Positions 1 to 9,772 of a DNA stretch of 42,178 nt are shown here, piece after piece (within the stretch, counting starts at the first letter, position 1; every line of letters begins with the position of its first letter). The notes below the pieces were generated by a model. That model did no database searches. It saw only the letters and a program-made list of their open reading frames with translations, and was not told where the DNA came from. The stretch is from Oscillatoriales cyanobacterium PMM_0008. Lineage in GTDB: Bacteria > Cyanobacteriota > Cyanobacteriia > Cyanobacteriales > Aerosakkonemataceae. Position numbers and translations under genes: made by a program. The DNA lies in NCBI GenBank assembly GCA_949128025.1, contig CASBRD010000122.1, forward strand, positions 1 through 42,178, written 5' to 3'.

Positions 1-138
1 AAGATTTGGATACAACATGATGGTACAGAGATTGGGATTGCTGATGAGTTGGTGAAGTTGGGAGTGCCAAAGTCAGATATTGTTTTGGCTTTTCACGAGC
101 CTTTGGTAAGACAATATACAGGGTTTGCAGTGGGTTAG
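1..138 (+). CDS. xisI: XisI protein, C-terminal part (cut by window edge)
   Basis: The first 45 codons are open in frame 1 and end in TAG. The peptide contains [17 protein letters not shown] and ends near QYTGFAVG, which I recognise as the C-terminus of XisI, the fdxN-element excision controlling factor family. XisI is usually paired with XisH, a nuclease-like protein, and most cyanobacterial copies lie far from any fdxN element, so excision control cannot be assumed here. The start, the partner gene and the promoter lie outside the window. The assignment rests on a short but characteristic tail. Confidence 0.8.
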   Translation, partial: KIWIQHDGTEIGIADELVKLGVPKSDIVLAFHEPLVRQYTGFAVG

Positions 139-154
139 GTTGAAATTTTGATAA

Positions 155-194
155 TTATAGCTAGGGGTTAGGGGCTCTCTTGCTAGGAACTAGG
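155..194. repeat. Dispersed GGGGCTAGGG-type repeat
   Basis: This stretch is nearly the reverse complement of 26700-26741. Both contain a CTAGGGG...GGGGCTCTCTTGCTAGG core. Shorter relatives (CCCTAGCCCC) lie at about 11249-11260, 14631-14640 and 35649-35658. It is non-coding here, downstream of xisI. No terminal inverted repeats are visible, so how it moved is unclear. Confidence 0.7.
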
Positions 195-310
195 GTCAGA
201 AGGGTTTAGAATCAATGGTTTGGTGGAATTCAGAATGTCCTAACCGACGAAAGCGGTTGCTATAACTGATTCCAAATCCGCAACGATTACCCCCGTTATG
301 TCTCTAGGCT

Positions 311-338
311 GTAGAGACGTTTCATGAAACGTCTCTAC
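311..338. repeat. Perfect 28-bp palindrome
   Basis: Two 14-bp arms meet without a loop: GTAGAGACGTTTCA followed by its exact reverse complement. It lies in the gap between xisI and the EamA gene (139-499). Palindromes of this GTAGAGACGTTnCA type are widespread intergenic repeats in cyanobacteria. It could form a cruciform or an RNA hairpin, but no T-run follows, so a terminator role is not supported. Confidence 0.75.
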
Positions 339-411
339 AATGTTTAGGCCAAAAATTCTCATGGGGTAACCAACCCGGATTTGGTATGATTGCAAAAACT
401 GAGCAGAAATT

Positions 412-502
412 GGAAACCCCCAAATAAGTGGAAAAATCCTGATTTCTTTGGGGGTTAATTAAGGGTTTCTGGGAGTTCAGTTTATTTACGCCCACCTACT
501 TA
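412..502 (-). repeat. Partial copy of a TIR-bearing small repeat with an adjacent hairpin
   Basis: Positions 463-502 are the reverse complement of the left 40 bp of the element at 22410-22498, ending in its terminal sequence GCCCACCTACTTA. The other end is not recognisable. A separate hairpin lies just beside it, with arms ACCCCCAAA (416-424) and TTTGGGGGT (447-455). On the minus strand the hairpin lies about 45 bp past the EamA stop and might act as a weak terminator. The repeat end overlaps the EamA stop codon at 500-502. Confidence 0.65.
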
Positions 503-1423
503 CCGACTTTTTCCAAGTGCGATCGCCATCGATCCCGATACCACCAAAATCGCCCCAAACACTGCCAAAAGTGTGAGGCGTTCCGGTGCAACCAAAGTAG
601 GTAGAAAAAACGACACGCCCCACATTCCCACCAAAGTTACAAGGGGTGCTAAAGCCAAAACTGCACTTACTTTTGATGCTTCCCAGTGTTCCAAAGACTC
701 AGCAAAAGCACCATAAGCGAATACAGTATTCAAAGCACAAAAAAGCAGCATTCCCAAATGTAAGGGATTGAGAGTCAATAACTGTTGGGGTGTAGCAGCA
801 GGACTAAACAATAATGCACAACTGCCATAAATCAACAGCATGATATTTGCAGAAGATAATTTTTGCAGCAATTGCTTTTGAGCCAAAGCATAAATAGCCC
901 ACGTCACTCCTGCCACTAAGACCATACCACTACCCAAGAGATATTTTGTTGGTTCTGTGATGAAAGATCGTAATTGTTCGTTGAAGAAAAGAACAAATCC
1001 TAAAGTCAAAATACCTAAGCCTATCCATTGGCGTAGGGTGTAACGTTCCTTGAAAAGAAATACGCCTCCTAAACCCATTGAAACGGGAGCAAGCTGAATT
1101 AAAACTTCGGCGTGAGATGGCGAAGTGTATGCCAATCCTTGCAGGAATAGCAAGTAGTTAATCGCTAAATAGACAATGGCAATACCTAGCAATTTTAGGG
1201 GGAGCGATCGCAGTTTTTCTACTGGTGGTAATTGTTGCCTTCCTGCTAAATACAAACCGAGCAAAACAAAAGCCACCAAAAAGCGAAACCAAGTGACAGT
1301 GTAGACATCGAGCGCTTGCAGGGTCACCACCAGCGCAATAGGTAGAATTCCCCAGAGGAAAACAGTTAGAAGAGATAGCGCTAATCCTAAACGCCATCTA
1401 CCAGAACTTTGATGAAGTTGCAT
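500..1423 (-). CDS. EamA/RhaT (DMT) family permease
   Basis: This 307-residue protein is almost wholly hydrophobic, with about ten membrane segments arranged as two five-helix halves, as expected for EamA transporters of the drug/metabolite superfamily (usual length about 290-310). Typical stretches are a LxWG element in helix 1 and AxxYxxFAESLE near the start of the last helix group. The substrate cannot be predicted; relatives export amino acids, metabolites or drugs. The ATG at 1421-1423 is used. The gene stands alone on the minus strand. Its stop codon TAA lies inside the terminal sequence of a small repeat, so the last residues may differ from the ancestral end. Confidence 0.85.
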   Translation of the reverse strand: MQLHQSSGRWRLGLALSLLTVFLWGILPIALVVTLQALDVYTVTWFRFLVAFVLLGLYLAGRQQLPPVEKLRSLPLKLLGIAIVYLAINYLLFLQGLAYTSPSHAEVLIQLAPVSMGLGGVFLFKERYTLRQWIGLGILTLGFVLFFNEQLRSFITEPTKYLLGSGMVLVAGVTWAIYALAQKQLLQKLSSANIMLLIYGSCALLFSPAATPQQLLTLNPLHLGMLLFCALNTVFAYGAFAESLEHWEASKVSAVLALAPLVTLVGMWGVSFFLPTLVAPERLTLLAVFGAILVVSGSMAIALGKSR

Positions 1424-1430
1424 TATGGTA

Positions 1431-1465
1431 TTTTAGATTTTAGATTTTAGATTTTAGATTTTGGA
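1431..1465. repeat. Heptanucleotide tandem repeat (STRR), TTTTAGA x5
   Basis: There are four perfect copies and one imperfect copy of a 7-bp unit, directly upstream of the EamA start. The same unit recurs at 31540-31567. Short tandemly repeated heptamers are a known feature of filamentous cyanobacterial genomes. Confidence 0.85.
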
Positions 1466-1509
1466 TTGATTGCTAATCCCAATCTAAATAAAATTGAGCA
1501 AACCGCTAA

Positions 1510-2124
1510 TTATTGTTGTTGCGATCGACGGATAATTTCGCGATACTCCATTACTGCATCATATTGTTCAGATGGTTTGACATAACTCGCCAACAGAGAA
1601 AAGTCTAAATTAGGTAGCAAGCTGCTGCGATCGATCGCTTCATATTCTTGTTCTCGCAAGGCGTAGAGAGAAAACTTATTTTTTTTCCAAAACCAAACCT
1701 CTTGCACACCTAACCCTTTATAAATCTCTAACTTGTCCACATTACCGCTGGTAATAACCACTTCAATAGCAATGTCAGGAAATTCTTTTTCCTGCCCAAT
1801 ACAATAGCACTCATCTGGTTCTAATCCTCGTAGTTTAGCTTCTTTTCTAAATGTGGCAGAACCAATGCCGATAAACCGGGTGCGTGTCTCTTGGAAGTTA
1901 GCTTCCATCAACATTGCAATAGTTTTCTTGATTTTTTCATGTTCCGGCGATGTTGCCATAATCTCCAAAGTTCCTTCTAGATAACTCAGCCGCAAATTGG
2001 GGAAATCATCACCCAGAGTAGACAGCAAAGCTTCATATTGCTGCCAGCTGACACCATATAAAACTACCCGCTGTTCGGCTATTAATTCGATGATTGGTTG
2101 TTCTAGAATAATGTTTGAAGTCAT
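1510..2124 (-). CDS. Uma2 family endonuclease-like protein (DUF820)
   Basis: The 204-residue product has the Uma2/DUF820 layout: an N-terminal YEALLSTLGDD helix, the strand pattern LRLSYLEGTLEIMATSPEHE, then the PD-(D/E)XK-like core EFPDIAIEVVITSGNVDKLEIYK..GVQEVWFW. The acidic residues of PDIAIEV and the lysine of KLEIYK are the presumed metal-site residues. The reading frame is open further upstream, but I choose the ATG at 2122-2124 because AAGGA lies about 9 bases before it and the upstream 66 bp look like repeat-type intergenic DNA. The gene follows ligA on the same strand. Uma2 proteins occur in many copies in cyanobacteria and their role is unknown; a second one is at 17592-18239. Confidence 0.85.
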   Translation of the reverse strand: MTSNIILEQPIIELIAEQRVVLYGVSWQQYEALLSTLGDDFPNLRLSYLEGTLEIMATSPEHEKIKKTIAMLMEANFQETRTRFIGIGSATFRKEAKLRGLEPDECYCIGQEKEFPDIAIEVVITSGNVDKLEIYKGLGVQEVWFWKKNKFSLYALREQEYEAIDRSSLLPNLDFSLLASYVKPSEQYDAVMEYREIIRRSQQQ

Positions 2125-2186
2125 GAGCAATTTTCCTTCGTGGTTTTCGCGTCTATGTGCTAAGGCGCAGGCTTCGCCAACGTGGT

Positions 2187-4274
<2,088 letters not shown>

Positions 4275-4290
4275 CTACTCAGAAATTTAC

Positions 4291-5295
4291 TTAACAATTA
4301 GCTAAAACTGCTACATGACTGACTGCTGCCGATATAGTTACAGGTAGTTTATATCCTCCACCGTGACAGGATAGAACAGGACAAGATACTCTTTTAGCTA
4401 ACTCTAGTACATATTCGGTTAATAATTTAAAGTCTCGATTCGTCCAATCTGTGATTCCTTTACCGCAATCATCTTTATGAGAATCGTAACCTGAAAATAT
4501 CAATATTAAATCTGGATTCCAGGGTAGTTGTTCCAGAGCTAATTGAAATCTAGGCAGACTTTCCTTACCTCTATAAAATTTTCCATCTAAGTTAATTTTA
4601 TCAAATAAATCATCTTTAAATCTTTGAGATAGGATGGGAATATTGCAGTGTCCAGCTTCTTCTCCTTGCGTTGTCGTACCTGCTTTGAGGTCAGATGCTT
4701 TAGCCATATATAAATCTGCGACACTATGGATACTTATGCAGTAAACACTCGGATCGTGGCTAAAGATTGACTGAGTTCCATCTCCATGATGAATATCCCA
4801 ATCTACAATTAGTATTTTATGAAAACCTTGAGACTGAGCATACCGGGCGGCAGCGGCTAGAGGATTGAGCAAACAATATCCGTGTCCCCAATCTTTATGG
4901 GCGTGATGACCGACTAAACTGAAGCAGTAGGCGCGTTCTAAAACGCCTCTTTTCATATGGTCTATGGCTTCGAGCATTCCTCCTAAACCATATAAATAAC
5001 CTGGTAGGCAGTATTCTAGATTTCGGCATTCAATACTTAATTTGGGTCTGTTCTTTAAAGGCTTATCCAATGCCATTAGAGCTAACTGGATGAGATACCT
5101 ATCTGCGTGTACTCGGAGATATTCGGCGTATTCTACATTTCTGACGGGAAGAGTTGGATAATCAGCCAGGGCTTTCTCAAGTTCCTGCCTGACTTTGCTG
5201 TAATGTGGTAAAGAGTGTCCGACGAACGAAATCTGACTACTGGGTTTGGATGTATAGCAGGTATGAGGGTGTAAGTAGGTAGCAAATTTTGTCAT
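4291..5295 (-). CDS. Histone-deacetylase-family (arginase-fold) metal-dependent deacetylase
   Basis: The 334-residue protein carries the HDAC-family active site: the histidine pair in VGHHAHKD (His130-His131), zinc ligands in VDWDIHHGDGTQ (Asp167, His169), a third ligand in SGYDSHKDD (Asp271) and the transition-state tyrosine in HGGGY (Tyr315). The family includes AcuC, polyamine deacetylases and protein lysine deacetylases; the substrate cannot be told from sequence. All catalytic residues are present, so activity is likely. The ATG at 5293-5295 gives the normal family length. The gene is separated from ligA by about 50 bp on the same strand and may share its transcript or have its own promoter in the 5296-5466 gap. 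Confidence 0.9.
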   Translation of the reverse strand: MTKFATYLHPHTCYTSKPSSQISFVGHSLPHYSKVRQELEKALADYPTLPVRNVEYAEYLRVHADRYLIQLALMALDKPLKNRPKLSIECRNLEYCLPGYLYGLGGMLEAIDHMKRGVLERAYCFSLVGHHAHKDWGHGYCLLNPLAAAARYAQSQGFHKILIVDWDIHHGDGTQSIFSHDPSVYCISIHSVADLYMAKASDLKAGTTTQGEEAGHCNIPILSQRFKDDLFDKINLDGKFYRGKESLPRFQLALEQLPWNPDLILIFSGYDSHKDDCGKGITDWTNRDFKLLTEYVLELAKRVSCPVLSCHGGGYKLPVTISAAVSHVAVLANC

Positions 5296-5466
5296 AATTT
5301 CAAGACATTTCCACGGTTTTTAAGTACGGGCGCATATCAAGCCATGTTAATACTAATTTGAAAAATAATTGCATAAATGACTACCTAAGAAAAAAATCTA
5401 TGGCAAAAATTTAAAATCTGCGATCGAAAATCTGCTAGAGTTGTTGGAGTGCTTGAGGATGGAAAG

Positions 5467-5739
5467 ATGAGAGTCTGGCTTGCCAGTTTCCTACTTTTGT
5501 TTGCGTTGGCACAACTTTTCGAGTGGATGAAACACTTAGCGCTGCCATTGCCTGTGTTTATTGTGGGTGGGGTGTTTCTGGCTCTAGCATCTAACTACGA
5601 TAAGCGATCGGGCTGGCCTTTCCGTGGTAAAATGTCTGAATTCCAGGCTAGCCAAAACCATATACCGACTGCGATCGATTCCACCGACGCACCCCAAGCT
5701 CAACCTGTTTCCACTATTTGGCGACCAGAAGATAGATGA
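5467..5739 (+). CDS. Small two-helix membrane protein of unknown function
   Basis: The 90-residue product starts with two hydrophobic segments (about 1-18 and 28-44: LASFLLLFALAQLF and LPVFIVGGVFLALAS), followed by a polar, probably cytoplasmic tail ending in TIWRPEDR. I choose the ATG at 5467 because GAGG lies 8 bases before it; a GTG at 5449 would add six residues. I do not recognise a named family, but short proteins of this shape are common in cyanobacteria. It is divergent from the deacetylase gene. Confidence 0.65.
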   Translation: MRVWLASFLLLFALAQLFEWMKHLALPLPVFIVGGVFLALASNYDKRSGWPFRGKMSEFQASQNHIPTAIDSTDAPQAQPVSTIWRPEDR

Positions 5740-5751
5740 ACATCGGCATAA

Positions 5752-5788
5752 TAATTCCAAAAGACCTTCCCCGCAAGGGGACGGAAAC
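5752..5788 (+). CRISPR. Solitary CRISPR-repeat-like sequence (no array)
   Basis: This 37-nt sequence ends in GGGGACGGAAAC and holds the stem-loop CCCCGCAAGGGG at 5769-5780. The length, the GAAAC end and the internal stem resemble the 35-37-nt repeats of cyanobacterial CRISPR arrays. There is no second copy nearby and no cas gene in the window, so it is at most a relic or orphan repeat. The match is from memory of repeat families, not from a search. The rest of the 5740-6027 gap shows only the possible promoter below. Confidence 0.4.
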
Positions 5789-5931
5789 TTGAGGAATCCG
5801 GTGACATATCAAGTTTAATTTGTTAACGGGGAACGAGCAACTAGAAGTTAGCGAAGATATCTATGCCAAGGTTTTGGAAAAGTCGAGGCCCGATCGCACT
5901 TTTTATATCTGTTTCACGGCTATTCCCTCGG

Positions 5932-5963
5932 TTGTCAAAAAGAGGCTGAATGCGCTGTATAAT
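5932..5963 (+). promoter_or_regulatory. Possible sigma-70-type promoter
   Basis: TATAAT at 5958-5963 is a perfect -10 hexamer. TTGTCA at 5932-5937 could be a -35, but the 20-base spacing is longer than usual. It lies about 65 bp before the gene at 6028. It is suggested by sequence only. Confidence 0.35.
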
Positions 5964-6027
5964 TCAATTTAGCGCCCCTTATAAATTCCGTTAGAATTTA
6001 GCAGCGGGGAGAAAAGATTAAGAACCT

Positions 6028-6636
6028 ATGCCTTACAGTAATTTCACTCTCAGCAAAGCTGTAGAAGATTTCCATCTCACAATCGTTGAAGGGGGTCGCT
6101 TCCTGCCAGAAATTCCCTCGGTCACTCCTACTCCTTTGCTTCAGGATATTCTTAAGGAAACGATTCCCTGGGCGATCGCGGTGAGTAGCGAGAAAGCCCG
6201 TTCTGAAGGTATCATCAATCCTGTGTTACTAGAGGTAAAACGCCAACTCAAAGGACAGATTAGCGTTTTCTCTGGCGAGGAATTCAATGTGGAACCGGAG
6301 GCTGAACTCACAGGCTATGTTGACTTTCTTCTTAGTCGTTCCCCAGAGCAGCTATTTATCAAAGCCCCTGCGGTTATTGTGGTGGAAGCCAAGAAGGAAG
6401 ATCTTAAACCTGCTCTAGGGCAATGCCTCGCGGAAATGGTGGCAGCTCAACGCTTTAACCAACAAAAGCAACAGCCTATCTCGACGATTTACGGAACGGT
6501 GAGTAGTGGCACGGTTTGGCGGTTTCTTAAGCTGGAAGGGCAATGCGCGTCCATTGACCTTACAGATTACCCTCTCCCTCCGGTTGAGCAAATCTTGGGC
6601 TTTCTCGTTTGGATGGTACAGTCGGGCCGATCGTAA
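6028..6636 (+). CDS. Orphan PD-(D/E)XK nuclease-like protein
   Basis: The 202-residue product has a restriction-endonuclease-like core: an acidic residue in TGYVDFLLSR, then the strand VIVVEAKKEDL with the E-x-K pair, then a helix starting GQCLAEMVAAQRF. This D...ExK...Q pattern matches the PD-(D/E)XK fold. No recognition domain or methyltransferase is adjacent, so it is not a normal restriction system. The protein at 9095-9721 has the same core motif with little other similarity. GGGGAG lies 18-23 bases before the ATG, too far for a good ribosome site. Biological role unknown. Confidence 0.7.
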   Translation: MPYSNFTLSKAVEDFHLTIVEGGRFLPEIPSVTPTPLLQDILKETIPWAIAVSSEKARSEGIINPVLLEVKRQLKGQISVFSGEEFNVEPEAELTGYVDFLLSRSPEQLFIKAPAVIVVEAKKEDLKPALGQCLAEMVAAQRFNQQKQQPISTIYGTVSSGTVWRFLKLEGQCASIDLTDYPLPPVEQILGFLVWMVQSGRS

Positions 6637-6647
6637 AATAATTGCAA

Positions 6648-6671
6648 ATTTCAGATTTCAGATTTCAGATT
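6648..6671. repeat. Heptamer tandem repeat ATTTCAG x3
   Basis: Three perfect 7-bp copies lie just past the stop of the PD-(D/E)XK gene. It is an STRR-type repeat. Confidence 0.8.
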
Positions 6672-6731
6672 TGTTTGGCCCACAAGGGGCGTTTAGAAAA
6701 CGGGAGAGTGGCTCAAGAGAGTAGGAAATCC

Positions 6732-7091
6732 CTAAGTTAGCACTCGCGCAACATTGAGCGGCTGCGTTGCGGTTCCCAGCACTTCGTAGATGTCTTGCGC
6801 TTGTTGTTTGCCTCTCGGAACGACGCGATCGATCCACCGCAGATCGAATAATTCTGGTTGATTTAATTGAGCGATCGATGCTTCGCTAGTGATAATACCA
6901 CAATTGTAATGTTTTGTCAATTCTTCCAACCGCGCCGCTGTATTTACCACATCTCCTATTACGGTCGAATCTAGACGCGAATCTGCACCCAACGCACCAA
7001 TCACAGCCTTTCCGGAGTGAATGCCGATCGTCCGGTCACCGAAGGTAGATGCACCCGCTTCCTGTTTGACAGACCGCCATGCTGTATCGCA
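6732..7091 (-). pseudogene. C-terminal fragment of a class III adenylate/guanylate cyclase
   Basis: The minus strand is open from a TAA at 7092-7094 to the stop at 6732. The peptide reads FGDRTIGIHSGKAVIGALGA..RLDSTVIGDVVNTAARLEEL, the second half of a class III cyclase catalytic domain, including the GDVVNTAARLE motif with the transition-state Asn and Arg. The first half of the domain, with the two metal-binding aspartates, and any sensor domains are missing. Internal GTG codons could start a 90-residue product, but it could not form an active site. This is a 5'-truncated remnant. Confidence 0.8.
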
Positions 7092-7297
7092 TTATACTTT
7101 GCTTTGGCTGTCAAAAATTTTTTACAAATCCCAATAGTGGGAAATTAATATAATTAAAACACAAACTTGCTACAGTCACAATCATACTTCTGATATATCC
7201 GCTGCTTCATACCAACGACAGTGAGAACCGTAAATATACTGAGCTAGGTTTGCTGTGTATGATTGACTGCCGAAGATTTACTTATAGCGGTTTTCAG

Positions 7298-7373
7298 CTT
7301 TGTAGGTTGGGTTGAGGCACGAAACTAGGGCAAATGCGTTGGGTTTGGCTCGCGCTCAACCCAACCTACAAAG
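7298..7373. repeat. 19-bp perfect inverted repeat (GTAGGTTGGGTTGA type)
   Basis: The arm CTTTGTAGGTTGGGTTGAG (7298-7316) is matched exactly in reverse complement at 7355-7373, with a 38-bp spacer. It is a common intergenic repeat type in cyanobacteria. The surrounding gap, 7092-7533, contains no gene I can support; an AACCGGGTTTCT motif at about 7399-7411 recalls the centre of the 22410-22498 element. Confidence 0.75.
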
Positions 7374-7533
7374 AAATGGCGAAGGTATTGTTTAAAAAAC
7401 CGGGTTTCTCTTGTCCCTCACTGACCTGAAAAGGACTGTAAGTGTCTTTGAATTACCCTACAGATGTAGTGGGTGAGGCAAGGGGATGCGTAAGTCTTAT
7501 AGAATAGATTTTTGATCTAGCGTAGGACTTGTT

Positions 7534-9021
7534 ATGGCACAGGCGCTTGCTTCCATCACTACCACTGATTTAGCTACCTTGGCGATCGATCGCATCACCC
7601 GTGCTGGTTGTGAGTATGGGGATGTGCGCTTTTGCACCTACCGTACTCACAACCTCACCGCACGCGATCGCTCTTTAGGAAACCTTTCAGACAATATTAG
7701 TTCTGGTTTTGGGGTGCGCGTCTTGCTGGATGGCGCTTGGGGTTTCGCCGCCAGTCACAACCAAACGCCAGCGGAAGTAGAAAGAATTGTCGATTTGGCG
7801 ATCGAAATCGCTAAAGCGAGTCGCCTCAGCCAACAAACAAAGGTACAATTAGCACCTGTTCAAGCTTACCGCGATACCTACATTACTCCGATCGCAATTG
7901 ACCCTTTCACAGTACCCATTACCGAGAAAGCAGAACTGCTGCTAAAAATCAACGACCAGTTGCTTCAATATAGCGACAAAGGCATTAAAAAAGCGTATTC
8001 TTTTCTGCGATTCACCCGTGAAGACAAAACCTTTGCATCTACAGAAGGTTCTTTAATTCAACAAACAATTTACCGCAGCTATCCGGGATTTGGCTGCACT
8101 GCTGTCGCCAACGGCGATGCACAAAGTCGCAATTACGAACGTCCTCCCCTCAATAAAGGTTACGAATATATTGATACCCAAGATTTGCTAAGCCAAGTAA
8201 ATCGGGTTGCAGAAGAAGCGATCGAAAAAGTCCACGCGCCAAAAAGTCCTTCTGGTATTCGTACCACGCTTATTCTCAAACCAACAAATGTGTGGTTAAC
8301 CATCCACGAATCTGTCGGACATCCTACCGAACTCGATCGCGTTTATGGCTACGAATCTAACTTTGCCGGAACCAGTTTTGCCACTACCGATAAATTGGGC
8401 AAACTCCAGTATGCTGCACCTTGGGTGAATTTTAAATGCGATCGGACCCAACCAGGAGGACGCAGCACAATAGCCTACGATGATGAAGGCGTTCCCGCGC
8501 AAGATTGGTACGTCGTCAAAGATGGCATCTTAGTAGATTATCTCACCGATCGCGAAACAGCTTATCGCCTCGGTCGTCCCAGCAGCAACGGTTGCGCCTA
8601 CGCCGATAGTTGGTCTAGCGTACCGATGGTGCGGATTCCCAATTTAGGATTACAACCGGGTCCTGATGGTGGTAAACATACTGCTACTTTGGAACAGATG
8701 ATTGCGGATACCGAAGAAGGGATTTTAATTGACGGTATTGGCAGTTTTTCGATCGACCAACAAAGACGCAATTTCCAATTCGGCGGCGATGCCTTTTGGA
8801 AAGTGGAAAAAGGCAAAGTAGTGGGAATGTTAAAAGATGTGACTTACCACTCCATGACTACTGATTTTTGGAATAGCGTTGATGCGATCGGCCCCGCTTC
8901 CGAGCGTCAACAATGCGGTACAAATATGTGTGGGAAAGGTGAGCCAATGCAGGTAGCGCAGATGACTCATGCTTCCGTACCAGTGCGAGTCCGAAATATT
9001 CATATTGGAGGAGCATCATAA
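7534..9021 (+). CDS. tldD: TldD family metalloprotease
   Basis: The 495-residue protein has the TldD zinc motif HESVGH (His258, Glu259, His263) and, near the C-terminus, the conserved cysteine region CGTNMCGKGEP (Cys461/Cys466), one of which should be the third zinc ligand. In E. coli TldD works with TldE in a heterodimeric protease that degrades unfolded peptides, processes microcin B17 and handles the CcdA antitoxin. Length is typical. The partner gene tldE follows at 9773 with one unrelated gene in between. It probably starts an operon; the gap upstream (7374-7533) carries no distinct promoter I would defend. Confidence 0.95.
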   Translation: MAQALASITTTDLATLAIDRITRAGCEYGDVRFCTYRTHNLTARDRSLGNLSDNISSGFGVRVLLDGAWGFAASHNQTPAEVERIVDLAIEIAKASRLSQQTKVQLAPVQAYRDTYITPIAIDPFTVPITEKAELLLKINDQLLQYSDKGIKKAYSFLRFTREDKTFASTEGSLIQQTIYRSYPGFGCTAVANGDAQSRNYERPPLNKGYEYIDTQDLLSQVNRVAEEAIEKVHAPKSPSGIRTTLILKPTNVWLTIHESVGHPTELDRVYGYESNFAGTSFATTDKLGKLQYAAPWVNFKCDRTQPGGRSTIAYDDEGVPAQDWYVVKDGILVDYLTDRETAYRLGRPSSNGCAYADSWSSVPMVRIPNLGLQPGPDGGKHTATLEQMIADTEEGILIDGIGSFSIDQQRRNFQFGGDAFWKVEKGKVVGMLKDVTYHSMTTDFWNSVDAIGPASERQQCGTNMCGKGEPMQVAQMTHASVPVRVRNIHIGGAS

Positions 9022-9094
9022 ATTGACACAGTTACCCCCATAATTGGGGGCAGTCAGTTATTTTTATTCACCACCAACAGCGGAGAAATTTAAA

Positions 9095-9721
9095 ATGGTT
9101 CAAACGTTCCAAGCAAAAAATATTACCATCCGCGACTTGATAGACAAATTTAGTCTTCAGTTTGTAGAAGACCTGCAATTTTTTCGAGAGTGGCAAGAGA
9201 ATTTACCCGACCTCACAGACTTGGAAAAACAACTATTAGATAAAGTCAAAGCAGGCTACATTAACCTAGTAAACTATCCACCAGTTCTCGAAAATGTAGT
9301 GAAGATGTCAATGCTAGACCCGATTTTATTTATCGGTGACTTTTATCTAGCTCCCTTCCACGTCAAAGCAGAACAATCTATCAGCATTGCCGAAGAAGAT
9401 GAAGGTGTTATCATTACTGGTAGTCTAGATGTTCTAGTGCTAAAAGACCAATTTTGGGTAATGGTTATCGAATCTAAGAAATTTGATTTTTCCATAGAAG
9501 CCGGACGCGCCCAAATCCTTGCCTATATGTTAGCCAATCCTCACCCAGAAAAACCCAGCTATGGTATGATTACGACTGGAGGCAGTTTTATCTTCCTCAA
9601 ATTAATCAAAGGAGAAAGACCTCAATATAGTCTATCTAAGACATTTGTAACTCTTAACCCAGGAAATGAATTATATGATGTTCTGCGAATCCTGAAGCGT
9701 CTATGTGAAACAGTTGCTTAG
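9095..9721 (+). CDS. PD-(D/E)XK nuclease-like protein between tldD and tldE
   Basis: The 208-residue product has the core GSLDVLVLKD, then VMVIESKKFDFS, then GRAQILAYM: Asp, Glu-x-Lys and a following Gln helix, as in PD-(D/E)XK nucleases. I choose the ATG at 9095 because GGAG lies 9 bases before it; a TTG at 9044 would add 17 residues. It begins 73 bp after tldD and ends 51 bp before tldE, all on one strand, so co-transcription is likely. It shares the nuclease core with the gene at 6028. Whether it works with TldD/TldE is unknown; it may simply have been inserted. Confidence 0.75.
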   Translation: MVQTFQAKNITIRDLIDKFSLQFVEDLQFFREWQENLPDLTDLEKQLLDKVKAGYINLVNYPPVLENVVKMSMLDPILFIGDFYLAPFHVKAEQSISIAEEDEGVIITGSLDVLVLKDQFWVMVIESKKFDFSIEAGRAQILAYMLANPHPEKPSYGMITTGGSFIFLKLIKGERPQYSLSKTFVTLNPGNELYDVLRILKRLCETVA

Positions 9722-9772
9722 CAGAAACAACACTCACTTTAAAAAATCGTCAATCCAAAATTACCAAGAGCC

